Source: Holothuria scabra (taxonomy: Eukaryota; Echinodermata; Holothuroidea; Aspidochirotida; Holothuriidae). From it: a DNA stretch of 64,000 nt. The first letter of the stretch is position 1, and the number at the start of each line of letters is the position of its first letter. Positions 33,580 through 44,702 of the stretch are shown piece after piece. The stretch covers positions 28,538,222 to 28,602,221 of the forward strand of contig CM074195.1 of the NCBI GenBank assembly GCA_037179385.1, read 5' to 3'. Below the pieces are notes generated by a model. That model saw only the letters and a list, made by a program, of their open reading frames with translations, was not told the DNA's origin and did no database searches. Made by a program: the position numbers and the translations under genes.

Positions 33580-33990
33580 TATAGCCTAGTAATGATTAAT
33601 CTCCATTCTATATCCAGGGTATTGTATAGCTGTGAGTACGAAACATGCTATTCAAAATGGCTGGTATAGCAACCGTTTGCATATCTCGGTATTGTTTGGA
33701 GCTTGTAGTGCAGGAAGGTAAGGGTGGGATCGTGGCACTCTCTCAAAGCCACGGTCTGAGGAAGGATACTCAGCCGATGAGTCGCCGTCTAAGTTAGAGT
33801 TATATTTGCAGTAGGAGTTGTTGTCCGGACAGCAACTCCCTTGTTCGTTTGTTCACCAAATGTCTGGATAATTTTTTCCCTATAATTTTGGTGATTAGAG
33901 CTTATGCCCACCCAGCAGCTTGTTTTTGTGGTTTATGGGCTCAGCCCAAAGTCTAACCAGAGAGGGTCAACAGCAGTTTAACTGGTTAAA
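33580..33990. other. Unclassified structured stretch with long hairpin
   Basis: A near-perfect palindrome with 13-base arms and one mismatch, GGAGTTGTTGTCC / GGACAGCAACTCC (33814-33839), follows a more CpG-containing stretch (ccacggtctgaggaagg, then gatgagtcgccgtc). It may be a retroelement remnant. No matching copy is in the window and no protein is seen. Confidence 0.3.
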
Positions 33991-33994
33991 AACT

Positions 33995-36060
33995 GTAAGT
34001 CACACGTTTTCTTTCATAATCATTTATGTTCATTTCGTGGAAAATTGGAAGGAGCCAGTTAATTAGGCCCTAACAGTCGGGCAGATAAGTTATTCAGTTA
34101 TGTTAGTTGCAGTTTATTTCAAGATTTATCCCACACAATTCAGTGAAATCAAATCTGTATAACGTCTCTTTCCTTTTTCTTGGTTTGTATATTGTGTAAT
34201 GTGAGATTTGTTCTTTTATTGCTGTTGAATATAACTTCGTTTCAGGGTTTTTTTGTAGGAGTAAAATATCGTTAAGTTCCAAGTGGCAGTAAGAGTCGTT
34301 ATTTGCCTCTTTGTCAGACAATCCTCAGCGGAGAAGATACCTGTGACGATTATGCACAAACTTTAATACCTCACCTGTAACTACTGTTGGTTAGTCTAAT
34401 AGTGTATATATTGCAGAAAACAATCATGGTTCATAAACTATGTGTAGATCTTGACCTTATTGTGGGTGACCTAGATCTCTATATGGTATCCTTCTCTCTT
34501 TCCACTGCAAGTCCTCAAAATCCTAAAAGGCTGTAATGAAAAAAAGTGATGTTGATAGCCTACTTCCTTATTTACAAGTTTAATACAAGATTGATTTTGG
34601 TATCCAAATATTGATATTTGTAGCCTGCACATTACTTTAAAGGAAGACTGAATTAACCATCCAGCTTAAGAAGTACTCACAGGAATCATTCACATTAATG
34701 GTAATTCACATATTTTATTCAGAAATTTGATTTCTGTTGCTTAAATAAACAGTTAAGTAGGGATTGCATATCTGGGCTTGTAGAAACCCAAAACCAAGGA
34801 GTCTGGGGGATTTTATTGTCAGTCCCATTGATAATGTAAAACCCTTCAAAGTTGATGTAATTTGTAGTAATTTGTGATCCACAAATTATTTGTGTGGAAA
34901 TATTAAGTGTCATACTAATGGAGGTAAGATGTCCACAGCCCCACATTCAAACATGCTGTTCTTATAGTTCTACATACAAACTGTACATGCAGTGCACATT
35001 AAGTAATATAGCTGGTAATGATAGAAGTGAGAATCTTTTAAGGAAAAAAAATTCTTTTTTGTTCCATTTCATTTCCCGTCAAAGAATTAGCCCCGAGTTG
35101 CCACTTTACACCATTTATATATTTGCCAAGTTAAGTTAATGTATGAAGGGATATCCTAAGAACTCTTATTTTCCTTTATAAAAATATGAAGTTTGTGTAC
35201 ATACTGTAATTTGGTAAATCCTGCAGTAAAAATCTATGACTCCTAAAGAAGACCAAGTTCTCCGAAAAATTTGCAGGTATAAACAAATTCCTACTCTTTT
35301 TCATTTTTTGACGACGTGGCCTTATTTGGCCTTCCCACTTTAATTTAATATTTAATGAACAGTGTGGACAGAGTTCATGGTACGTTAACTGTATGGTGTT
35401 GAAATATTGTTTTGTGTTTTGTTAATGTTCGTATGTTGTAAACCAGCTTTTTGTCATGAATCTGTAGTTTTGCAGCTGTATAATAATATGTGTACACAAC
35501 TACGAACTAATTGCATGTCTCTGATCTCTTATTGTGCAGTATATATGAGGCTAAATGCATGGAGCTATGATGTTTTAATACACAGAAGGAAAAATACTGG
35601 AGTTGAGGAAATTTTGTATTCATGTGAGGTGAACGCTTGTGGTATATGCTTATTAAGCCATTATTTGGGATTTTGTGCATCATCCATGCGTGTCTTTTCT
35701 GGTCTGTTTGCTTCCTCCATGTTGTCAGTGTGTTTCTACAGCATTGTCAAAAGCTATCTATCAGTCTGCAGTGTGAAATTGGTTGACAGACTTGGATCAT
35801 CCCATCACTAACATGTAGCTCTTCAGTGTGTCTTTGATGTACCCCAAGCCCATGCCATTAGTCAGCGATAAGTCTCATTGTCTTTGAGAAGTCAAAAAAT
35901 GCACATATACAGCCAAATTACACGGGGCATCTTTGGAAATAAGAAAAAAGGTAGGGAAAAAAGAACCTGTAAAACTTTATAGGCGCAAGTAACATACAGG
36001 TATACTATACAAAGTGTTACAAAATACTGTAGCTGAAGAAAGGATATTTGCATGAATGTA
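33995..36060. other. AT-rich DNA with no firmly recognised gene
   Basis: Open frames at 34103-34321 (minus) and 35407-35811 (plus, 134 codons) have no splice context or motif that I recognise. A frame of that length is roughly what chance gives once per 64 kb at this base composition. Confidence 0.35.
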
Positions 36061-36064
36061 TTAT

Positions 36065-36185
36065 ACTCTTGGATGAAACCTCATCTTTAAACTTGGCCAG
36101 GACTGGTACTCCAAACCTCCAAGTTTGTAAGCTTCATTGTCTTTATTAGCTCAGCCATAGCACTACTTAGATGCATAATAAACAA
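36065..36185 (-). mobile_element. SINE-B head fragment
   Basis: On the minus strand the sequence reads TGGCTGAGCTAATAAAGAC (10 of 11 to an A box at its start), then GGAGTACCAGTCCTGGCC (B box-like), and 'gatgaggtttcatccaagag'. The copy at 48752-49060 has the same order, including TTTTTCATCCAAGAG. Divergence is high. Confidence 0.55.
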
Positions 36186-36301
36186 TCTGGAGGAAAGCTG
36201 CCCAAACTGTAGCAAATGAGGGTGTCACGGTCAGGGTTTGTGGTCACGCAACATCATTCTACATGCGGCTAGTGTGTAGTCTACAAATAAAACAGTAGGC
36301 C

Positions 36302-36562
36302 TATACACGAATCCGATTAGCGCTCTTTTTTAGTGACTGTAGGCAACCATTAGTGGCGTCCATCAGCCTTGAATCGTCTTCATTTATTGTCAACGTGAAT
36401 TTCAAATCATCATATTCAGTGAAGTTGAGGAAATCAGGATACACTTTAGTGTACATTCATCCATGGAACAGATTAGGAAGGAAATTGAAAGATTAAAGGT
36501 GATGGACCCCAGTAATGGCCAACCAAAATCAGACCATCACAATCTGTCCGGATTCGTCTATA
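36302..36562 (+). mobile_element. MITE-2, reference full-length copy
   Basis: This 261-bp element has inverted termini: 'tatacacgaatccga' at the left and 'tccggattcgtctata' at the right. The flanks 'taggcc' and 'ttggcctata' suggest a TA target. The body reads 'gtgactgtaggcaacc', 'gtccatcagccttgaatcgt', 'tgaagttgaggaaatca' and 'accatcacaatctgtccgg'. It is non-coding. Four relatives occur in the window, one of them interrupted by MITE-1. TA flanks would fit Tc1/mariner-like mobilisation, but that is inference. Confidence 0.75.
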
Positions 36563-36662
36563 GTTGGCCTATATTATGATGTTTTGTTCATCTTCTAACT
36601 TGCTATACTTATTTATTATATATTGCCTCCATTTGTTTCTCCTTTACTAATTTTGCTTTTAG

Positions 36663-36761
36663 GATTAAATAGACTTCCTGATTTAGACATAAAACTGCTT
36701 CTCCGAAAGTTTCCTTCCACCTTCGGTTTAAAAAGGCCATTTAATATCAAAGACATGAAGA
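36663..36761 (+). CDS. Probable internal coding exon, unknown protein
   Basis: A 3' splice site (tttactaattttgcttttag) ends at 36662 and a GTATGT donor begins at 36762. The 99 bases between are open in one frame, entering with two bases of a codon and leaving one, so the exon is symmetric. It encodes NRLPDLDIKLLLRKFPSTFG then LKRPFNIKDMK. The residue mix (K/R/D with L and F) looks like a real globular protein rather than translated AT-rich noise, and the sequence does not recur elsewhere in the window. I do not recognise the family. It may belong to the same + strand gene as the exon candidates at 49691, 56437 and 63402, but phases do not connect directly. Confidence 0.5.
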
Positions 36762-36779
36762 GTATGTATACTTAAAGCT

Positions 36780-38099
36780 GGTTTTACTCTTTTTTGAATC
36801 TTATCAGTTAATGTACCATCATTTTATGGAGACTTCGGTACTTATCAGTATTTTTGGAGCCAGAGTCCCTGATAAAGCTACCAGTATGTATTTGCCAAGA
36901 TTGAAGAAAAAAGAAATCTAGAGAGGAGAGAGAGAGAAAAAAAAACCTGACTGCACCACATTTTAATTAGTTTGATAGCCGCAGTATCCTGAAATGTGGA
37001 TCGCAATGCCCAAATTTGATAAACCTGTTGTTTTATGCCTGTGGTGTTTGCTTCGCTTGGCTCAAGATAGGTTAGTGTGTAGCAGGAAAAAGTTCATTGC
37101 TCTAGCAGTACTTATAGAATAAATGCATTAGGCTGGCAGGAAAAAATGTTTTCACAGGTTGGTCAGTCACTTAGATTGTGATACATCATCTGGTTTCAGA
37201 TTTGATTAAGATTATTTGGGGAAATATTTGATAAAATGGCATTATTTTCTCAGTACTTAGTCATTTGTGCTACAGGAAGGTCTTTTTCAAGGACTGATTG
37301 CTTCCTAACTTCAATTAAAATTATTTTTCTGTAGTGATTTGCATATGCATGAGGATGGGTCATAGGAACAGTGTCTTCATAGGGGACAGGTTGGTCATAA
37401 AGAAATTAAAAAAGAGGACAAGATGTTTATCCAAAAAGATTCTTGCCATACACCAATGTGCTATCTGAGCAGACACTTTAAAGTGTTTAGTAACTCTCTT
37501 CTACTCATAATCTACTCAAAATAACTCAGTAAAGTTTAAAATAAGTGACACCTGCACACTGTAACATTTTTTCCAGAACCTTTATTAGCCTATAAATTTG
37601 ATTTGTACATGAAAAAATCTGTTGTCAAATATGTCAACTTTTGTACCAGAGGTCAATTCTTAGCCAATTTGAACATGATTGTGAGAATCTTCCTTTGATA
37701 AAAAATGATACAAAACTGTACAATATTGTATTATATACAGGTGAGTGTGTCGCTAGGTAAATAAAATATTCCTAGTATTTGTGTTAACTTATTGTTTTTT
37801 ACAACAGTGAAGTTTATTGTCTATTTTCGTTTCATAAATTGTATTTTCTTTTCATAAATTGTATTTTTATTTCATAGATAATATTTGCTTTCCTTTGATA
37901 ATGTAAATCTGCGGCAATTTTTATTTTCCACAGAGTGTTTTTGCTCCACGATTGCACATTATCATTCAATTTATTTTTTAGTCTTTTGTTTCGTCTAAAC
38001 AAAATTTTGTTTCAGGTGATCTCTTTATTCCATCGTTAAAGTTTGCCTCCTTTTTTCAGTATCATTTTTTCATCTTCCTTAAAGTAAGGACAGTAAAGG
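36780..38099. other. AT-rich DNA with no recognised gene
   Basis: Contains a (GA)n run at 36918-36935 and the 20-bp triplet repeat listed separately. No coding or mobile element is supported. Confidence 0.4.
37822..37881 (+). repeat. Three-copy 20-bp tandem repeat
   Basis: Units TATTTTCGTTTCATAAATTG, TATTTTCTTTTCATAAATTG and a third, diverged unit (TATTTTTATTTCATAGATAA) lie head to tail. Confidence 0.85.
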
Positions 38100-38104
38100 A
38101 ACAT

Positions 38105-38450
38105 CAGGCCTCTATTTTCAGAAAAATTTCTGGTTGTCCTTCGGGCAACTATTTCACTAGTTTTGGTTGTCCACAATGAAATTTGGTTGTCCGAAACATT
38201 TTGCACACAATTACAAAACAGTAATTGTGTTCATGTATTATTGGTCTTGAAGAATTAAAAGCAGGGATGTTTGACAGACAGAAACACTTCAAGTCTGAAA
38301 CATGGTAGGTGAAAAAATGTTGAAAGCGTTTATCAGTCAGCTTTACACTTTTTCAATCTAAGAGAAAAATGACCAATCTTTAACTTTTGGTTGTCTGTAT
38401 GAAATTTTAGTTGTCCTGGACAATCGGACAACCATGAAAATTGAGCCCTG
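38105..38450 (+). mobile_element. CAGG-ended MITE-3, copy 2
   Basis: A 346-bp element starting CAGGCCTCTATTTTCAG and ending AAAATTGAGCCCTG, with 'ggttgtcc' blocks inside the left end and 'ggacaatcggacaacc' inside the right end. The flanking direct repeat is AACAT (38100-38104, 38451-38455). It aligns along its length with 9380-9742. Confidence 0.78.
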
Positions 38451-38639
38451 AACATCTACAGTGTCTCTCCTTACCTCCTGTATTTACATTTTGTAAACCC
38501 TACTTTTACCCCTCACACACCAATCCGGAAAGCCATTTCGTGGTGTCCATGAGAGCAAAAGTTCAAAAATCAAAGTAACCACTAAATGGAACCAGATCTC
38601 ACTGGTTGCCACTATTTAACAAGGATTTGACCATGTGTC

Positions 38640-39000
38640 AATTCCCTCCGGTCAATTCTCACGGATCCTCCATATGAAAACGTTTTGAATACGGCTTTGT
38701 CGAAGTACTCTGGAAGTGTTTTCGAGGTTGGTTCGAAGTAACATCGGATTTCGGGGATGTAAGAAGGAGCCTCGGCCGCCTACGAAGTGTCCACGAGTTG
38801 GCTATGAACTGCTTACGTACCATACGTAGTACTCTCGAGCTGACGTAGTGGTTACCATTGACACCATGTAGTAGTCTTGGGATGGTGTTGAAGTCGTTAC
38901 GGGATTCGATCAGGAAGACCACGAGATGGCGCCAGTGTACAATTTGTGAATTCCGCACGAAACTGACATGTGTACGGATTTGCCCCGCTTTGTTTCTGGC
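38640..39000. other. CpG-rich segment
   Basis: This is the only block outside the hAT elements with frequent CpG. A 127-codon frame crosses it on the minus strand (38659-39042) and shorter frames run on the plus strand, but none shows a motif that I recognise. It could be a CpG-island promoter, an undecayed mobile-element insertion, or part of an unrecognised coding sequence. A candidate first exon with a strong donor lies just downstream (39300-39354). Confidence 0.4.
38919..38933 (+). promoter_or_regulatory. CTCF-like motif
   Basis: CCACGAGATGGCGCC matches 14 of 15 positions of the CTCF core consensus CCASYAGRKGGCRCY. It lies inside the CpG-rich block. Motif evidence only. Confidence 0.35.
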
Positions 39001-39299
39001 CTGGCCACGGGTTACACAAGAAGTGAAAATGAGTGACCACAAAATTAAAACATGGTGACCTAAAAAACGGACAAAAAAAACGTAGACTACGGATGCTGTT
39101 GCAAAAAAATCATTTCCAAAGTGATCTCGTACTGGTTTCGGATTGGTGTGAGAGGGGTATTACCTGGGGTAATCCTTTGGCAATTAGTTATCAGCATGAT
39201 GGGATGAACAAATGGAAGGGCCCGAAAAAGCCCCCTCATTCCTGAAGTAATTGCCATGAAAAGTACTGAAAGTACCTTTGGGTGGGGCAAGGTAAAAGA

Positions 39300-39354
39300 A
39301 TGAGGGGGCCCTTCAGACTCTCCCTACAACCAACTTGCCAAGTGATTGCTGCAG
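39300..39354 (+). CDS. Candidate first coding exon (weak)
   Basis: An ATG at 39300 opens a frame MRGPFRLSLQPTCQVIAA that runs into a consensus CAG|GTAAGT donor at 39355. It lies 300 bases downstream of the CpG-rich block, a plausible promoter-first exon arrangement. Against it: the peptide has no recognisable motif, and the ATG sits within one arm of a 12-bp inverted repeat (39230-39241 / 39298-39309). Confidence 0.2.
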
Positions 39355-39654
39355 GTAAGTAGGGGATAGATAATAGTAAGTATCAGGGCGGATAGATCCC
39401 CACACCATGTACAGTAGTTTGGGGGAATCTGGCTATGAACTTGTGTCAGTATTAAGTTTGTTATAAGGTGGATATGACAGGTAAAGCAAGTAAGTTCTTA
39501 ACAATTAGGTCTGTGCATTTTGTATTCATGTAGAAATAAGGTACTGTACTATACCTTGAAGTAGACATTTTTGCATACAGTGCTTCATTGGTAACTCAGC
39601 TTTCACAAATTTACTTGACATTACTGTATCCTTGAGAGAAACTTGAGATATGGG

Positions 39655-39870
39655 TAGGTTAGTTAGATAAGATTTAATGACACACCAACTCGAATGTGTT
39701 ATATAGTGTCAGTCAACTTGATAAAAGTTCACAGTTTATTTTCAAGTATTGTTCAAGTTCACGTTTGGTTTCCCCTCAGTCACCTCTCATGATACAGTAG
39801 GCAGGAAAACCATGGGCCAGATATGGGTGGGACTCCAACTTGAATTTTGAAACTGCATGAATGTGGGAAT
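39655..39870 (-). mobile_element. Retroposon with shared LINE-type tail
   Basis: The reverse complement ends 'gttggtgtgtcattaaatc' plus 'ttatctaactaac', the tail of the LINE at 27625-27686. The body (gaggtgactgagggg, cttgaacaatacttg) matches 22340-22560 rather than the tRNA-headed SINE. No head box was identified. Confidence 0.6.
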
Positions 39871-40316
39871 TTCATAGTAATTTCCCAGTTTTTCAAAACT
39901 TTCAAAGTATTAAAAAACATTTATCTTTTCAGTAACCTCTCTCCTCTCCTCAAGTCAGAGGGGAGGTTGTCTTTTTTCAAAATTACACATGGGTCTTTGA
40001 CCCCATTTGATGAAAGAAAATGATCAGTTTCTAATTGGTGACAGACAAACCTTCCTTTGTGTCAAGATTTGAGCACACCCTCTTCATTCTACCACAATGA
40101 TATTTGAGAGGGGATTTTCTCTTTTGTAAACTTAGAAATGGAATTTGACATTTTGGTCTGTCTATTAGTATCAAGACATTACCAAATGGAATTTGACTTT
40201 CAGAATTTCACTGATAATTCCTGTTTCTAACAGTATCTATTAGCTTCATTGAATTGTTCCAACTTAAGTTTGGTGACAAAGTGAATTGCAGTGTGGGTTA
40301 CATTCATGAATTCCAG

Positions 40317-40329
40317 AGGTCAAAGGTCA
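40317..40329 (+). promoter_or_regulatory. Perfect DR1 nuclear-receptor element
   Basis: AGGTCA-A-AGGTCA occurs again here, 34 kb from the pair at 6164/6416, with little surrounding similarity to them. Function unknown. Confidence 0.35.
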
Positions 40330-40599
40330 TTTCACGATTTCAGTATTATATTCTTGAAATACTATGATGCATTTGTCTGCTAATGACCTGTTTGAAGACT
40401 GACAAACATATATCCCCCTCTCCCATATTTCTCCCCCCTACACAACAACTCCCTTTCACTGTTTATCCCAGATCATTTTGGTGCTGTAGCATAGTATGTT
40501 GTAGAGAAGTTGTTTATATAATGTGAACTTGTGACACTTCATATAACACGCAATGATGAAATTCATACCTTTGCAGTGAAAATAGACAAAAGTTAAGCC

Positions 40600-40900
40600 A
40601 AACAATGTAAAACATAAAAATTATAAAAAAAAAAAATGCATCATGGATAAAAAGAAAACTAAGGGTCTGCATATTATGAAACATTTCAACTTAGTACCAT
40701 GTATATCATTGTATATTATGGAACTAATATAGCATAAAACATACAATAAATTAACAACATGTCATAAAATCATAAAATTTCAATAGAGGATAGCATAAAA
40801 TCAAATAATTTTTATATCTAGAGGTGGGTAGAAGAATGTTGGTACATATAATATAACTATAGTAATATGACTGTAATATTAACATAAAATTGATATCATG
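40600..40900. repeat. Very AT-rich 'cataaaa' cryptically repetitive region
   Basis: Irregular repetition of CATAAAA/ATAAAAT-type words over about 300 bases, without a fixed period. No gene. Confidence 0.6.
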
Positions 40901-41016
40901 GTATGGTTGGCAGGTGATATTGCTTGTTTGAATTGGGCATGTTGGATTTTTTTGTGTCTAGAAGTTACTGTTAAATAATCATGCAGGCTTACTCAAGGGT
41001 TTCAGACTAACTTTGT

Positions 41017-41268
41017 GGTCAAGTGGTTAGAGCATTAAACTGTCAGTCCTGAGGTTGAGAGTTCCAGTCCTGGCCGGCTCATGCGGTTGACTTTAAAAAT
41101 GGAACCTTCTGTCATTGGGCTTGGTGCTCAGCATAAGCAATGGAGTAGTGAAAACAAGTCGTAAAATGAGCTAGCCATAAGGGGAAAAAAAAGGCCATGG
41201 CCATGTAACTCGACTTGAACCAATTCTTTGAAAACTGGGCGTAAAACTCCATCAAACTAACTAACTCC
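41017..41268 (+). mobile_element. SINE-A, full copy
   Basis: The head contains A box TGGTCAAGTGG, an exact match to TRGYNNARNNG, and a B box-like GAGTTCCAGTCCTGG. The body follows: 'gactttaaaaatggaacctt', 'gtgctcagcataagcaatgg', 'agtagtgaaaac', 'ccatgtaactcgacttgaacc' and 'aaactgggcgtaaaact'. It ends in 'caaactaactaact'. This is a tRNA-derived Pol III SINE. The tail shares the (CTAA)n ending of the LINE family. Confidence 0.8.
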
Positions 41269-41389
41269 TTAGGGGCTTCAGAGCTTGTGAGACGGTACTG
41301 TTTCAGTTAACAGGGAGGAAAAGCAAGCAATGGCAAGTACTGTGCTGGTGGCAAGTACTGCAATTTTCTGTGAGGGGGTATACAAAATC

Positions 41390-41490
41390 TACATCACCCC
41401 TCTCTTACCTCCTAAAAGTAATCCCACTTAGCTGTAACTAACCTTGGTCAACTCATAGCAGAGTTTATAGAGGGCACCATCACACTCCTG
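41390..41490 (+). repeat. Dispersed repeat C, copy
   Basis: Shows 'ctcttacctcctaa', 'cccacttagctgtaactaacc', 'ggtcaactcatagcagag' and 'agagggcacc' in the family order. Non-coding. Confidence 0.5.
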
Positions 41491-42372
41491 TGAGGTGGCT
41501 GCCTCTCTAAAAGATTGCCAATGGAAACTCGATCAAAGGGAAAGAGTTGAGAACCTGAAAGGTTGAGAGTCCCAAAAATGGTTTGTATTTGGAAGAAAAT
41601 CACTAGAAATTGGAGAGTCAGTTCTTTTCCTATACATTTGAATATGAAAATATCATCAGAAAATTTGACTTCCTATTCGATAAATTAAAAGTCATTTGCA
41701 GTCCTGTTTATAATATTTGCACATCATTATATGCATAAGAAAATGAATGAACTGAATGCCATATGAATGTAAGAAGGTCATAGCACTGTATGGTGGGTCA
41801 TTTATTTAAGAGCAATCAACACACAATACAGTTTTCCTATGTAAAACTGAAATTAGCTTTTAAGTGTAGGTGAATATACCTGGTAGAAGTTTTGCTGTCA
41901 AGAGGAGGGGAGATAAATCCATTTATGTTCTCTATTCCATGGAATCTTGACAGTGGTCATCTTTGTCTTCACAATATTTTGGTTCTTGAAAAGAGTTAAA
42001 TTTTCCCTTTTATTTCTCACATGATGGTACCCTGTTTTTAAATAAGAGGGTTCCATATTTAATCACTCCTTCAATTAAAACTTGGTCAAAATCAATAAAC
42101 CAAATAACCTTTTTGAGAAGACTGATCACTTGTATGGATCTTTAGGTAAGTGTTACAGCAGTATCAAAACTACTATTTGACCGATCGTAAAATTCTTGTC
42201 CTGTACGGTTAAAATGAACAGATGTTTGTTCTCTCAACTATGTAAAAATATTTCCCTATTTTGGATCATCTCCAGTACACTCCCTGGTTTTACTGTGAGT
42301 CAGAATATAGCTTTTTATAGCAAAACAAGACCCAGTGGTAGTGTTTAAGAGCAGGCCTACAGTTACAAAGAA

Positions 42373-42563
42373 CAGGCCTTGATTTTCAGAAAAGTTTATG
42401 GTTGGCCTTCTGGCAACCATTTCAGTGTTTTTAGTCATCCTAACGAAAAGTTGGTTGTCCGAAACATTTTGTGTGAAATTGCAGTACAACTTTCAACTTT
42501 TGGTTGTCCATATGAAATTTTGGTTGTCCCGCACAATTGGACAACCATGAAAATCGAGCCCTG
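42373..42563 (+). mobile_element. CAGG-ended MITE-3, internally deleted copy
   Basis: A 191-bp copy with both termini intact (CAGGCCTTGATTTTCAG ... AAATCGAGCCCTG) and the subterminal 'gttgtcc' blocks, but lacking about 160 bp of the interior present at 9380 and 38105. It is flanked by the direct repeat AAAGAA (42367-42372, 42564-42569). Confidence 0.78.
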
Positions 42564-42569
42564 AAAGAA

Positions 42570-43370
42570 AGTTCATTTATCCATTGTCACTACTGGCTGA
42601 GATTGGGAACTAAAATATTGTCATATTCAATTGTCACATCTGTAAAACACTAACCACAAGTAACTATTACTCCAGGATAATAACACAGTTGTAACAAATA
42701 TTTGTGACATCTACACTCTTTGTAGTACTAATGCTTAAAATAAGTAACAACACCACTTGTATTAAATAAATACTTCTGTTTCCTTTGTTCTAAATATACA
42801 GTGTCACTTCATGTCAAACCCAAATTGCAAATTTTTAGAGATAAATATTAATGATTTATGGAAATAACAATTGGGTCATTGAAGAGTCTTATCCACGAAA
42901 ATGGGTTTTCACTTAAAATTGGACTCAGTAGCTTTGAAAATGAAACTCCTGGTTTTAGACTTATTATTCATTTAATAGAATTAAGAGGGATGATGCAAAA
43001 CTTCACCATAAAATGTATCTCCTTTTGAAGTTAAAAAGACAGTGATCTCCTCACTAAACATTTTTTACTCCTTTCGTTATCAGTTTTGACTTTTAAAATG
43101 AAATTAGGATAACTTCAGCTTAGCTATGAGCTTTCAAATAAACATATTTAAAGCCAAGTAAAGTAAAACTAATGGAAAAGAATCATAAACAATACTTTTT
43201 TTCAGCATTATTCACCCTATGCATGCAGCTGGTAGTCTGTAGAACTTGTATTCTTGTTTTTACAGTGTTGTACATGTTTAATCACATGTAGACAATGACA
43301 AAGGCCATCTTATTTAGACACGACATTAATGAGCCTAGTATACAACTATTTCTCTCAGTTTAATTTTGTT
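42570..43370. other. AT-rich DNA with no recognised gene
   Basis: No supported feature. Confidence 0.45.
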
Positions 43371-43371
43371 G

Positions 43372-43612
43372 TAAGGACTGTATGGTCAGGTGGTTAGAGC
43401 ATTACACTTGCAGCCTGGAGGTCCGGAGTTTGAGTCCTTGCAGGGTCATACCAAAGACTTTAAAAACAGAACCTACTGCCTCATGGTGCTCAGCATAAGC
43501 AGTGGAGTAGGGAAAACAAACCAAACAAATGAAAAAAAAAAGGCTGTGGCTGGCTTGACTTGAACCAATTGGTTGGAAACTTGGCTGTGAAACTCTATCT
43601 AACCTAACCTCA
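43372..43612 (+). mobile_element. SINE-A, full copy
   Basis: Head: TGGTCAGGTGGTTAGAGCAT (A box with one deviation), then GGTCCGGAGTTTGAGTCC (B box region). Body: 'cataccaaagactttaaaaa', 'gctcagcataagcagtgg', 'ggctgtggctggcttgac', 'ccaattggttggaaacttgg'. It ends 'gaaactctatctaacctaacc'. The clearest example of the family head. Confidence 0.82.
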
Positions 43613-43619
43613 AAAGTTT

Positions 43620-44690
43620 TGTATTTATTCACATCTATTGATATGCAAATGTAATACTCTTTGTACATAAGTGAATGGGACTTATTCATTGATTGTCATC
43701 AGTAGGGATCATCACACCTGATACACCCCCTCCCCCCCCCCCCCCATAATTTGTGATTGAAATGTACAGAAATCAGACTTGCTTGAGTCTATTTTTTAGT
43801 GAAGAATTTATGTTGCATTATCTGCTGGTGATTTTATATATGTAGCATTTGATTTCCGCAAGCACTGTGGAATGGAATGGGGTATTGGATATATAGATGA
43901 TTTAGTGCACAGACTTCCTTGCAGTACATATATTATTCATCTGAGCTATCTTTGTGCTCATTGTTATAAAAACCCTGTGAATTACATAGAAATGTATCTG
44001 TGTGAAAGATGAATGGGTGAAAAAAGTTTAAAAGCTGGGAGCTTCCTTCCTGGGAAATTTGGGTATCTGGAGGGAAATTTTGGCAATTGGAGGAATATTC
44101 CCCTTTTCTGTTCATGAAAGTATAGGGAGATCTTGAAGTATGGGAAATTCCACTTCCTTCATGGGAAATAAACTTTTTCCAGCCTGCCCTTACATACCTT
44201 CTACAAGCATTGATGATCAGTTCTTCTGTCAGTAACATAATATTTTACCACACAAAGCATAAAAATAAAAACCATCAATAATGGCAACACTATAGTAGGA
44301 AACATGCCTTTTAAATCCTTTGAACACATGTCACCTTTAATTTACTGTTAACCATGCAGTTGATGTGATAAGCAAGTTGGGTGTAACTCACATATTTAGT
44401 TGTCCAGTGTTGGTCCTTTCTGAAAGGTTCAGTTCATTTTTTTTTATTTTTTTTTAGGAGGGGGGTCAAAAAGTGGCTTGACCTAGATAAGCCAAGCTTG
44501 TGTCAGCCAGCTCAGTTTTTGTTTTGAACATATCATTTCACACTACTGTCTCATTATCTTTTCTCATATTTTGATATTCAGACATATGTTGTTGTATTAT
44601 TGCTATTACAATTTGAGATAAAGGGTGTCAAATCAAACCTATGAAAATTACATTTCTTCTCCACTTACTTAAGTAATTGCTCAGGAATTT
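43620..44690. other. AT-rich DNA with C-tract
   Basis: A C-rich run lies at 43726-43745. No gene is supported; the minus-strand frame at 43933-44238 has no motif or splice context. Confidence 0.4.
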
Positions 44691-44702
44691 GAACAGTCTT
44701 AA

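Noticed and set aside
33760..33810. Possible hammerhead ribozyme (…CCGATGAGTCGCC…)
   Set aside because: The CUGAUGAG core is altered and no CGAAA or matching cleavage strand was found at the right spacing.
35407..35811. 134-codon open frame on the plus strand
   Set aside because: It has no ATG at its start, no splice context and no recognised motif. About this length is expected once by chance at this base composition.
38659..39042. 127-codon minus-strand frame in the CpG-rich block
   Set aside because: No motif recognised, no splice partner, and higher GC lengthens chance frames. Left as a compositional feature only.
38858..39058. Cysteine pattern (CTIC..., with a C/H-rich stretch in a shifted frame) suggesting a piggyBac C-terminal finger
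   Set aside because: It needs a frameshift, lacks most of the spacing, and nothing upstream resembles a piggyBac catalytic domain.
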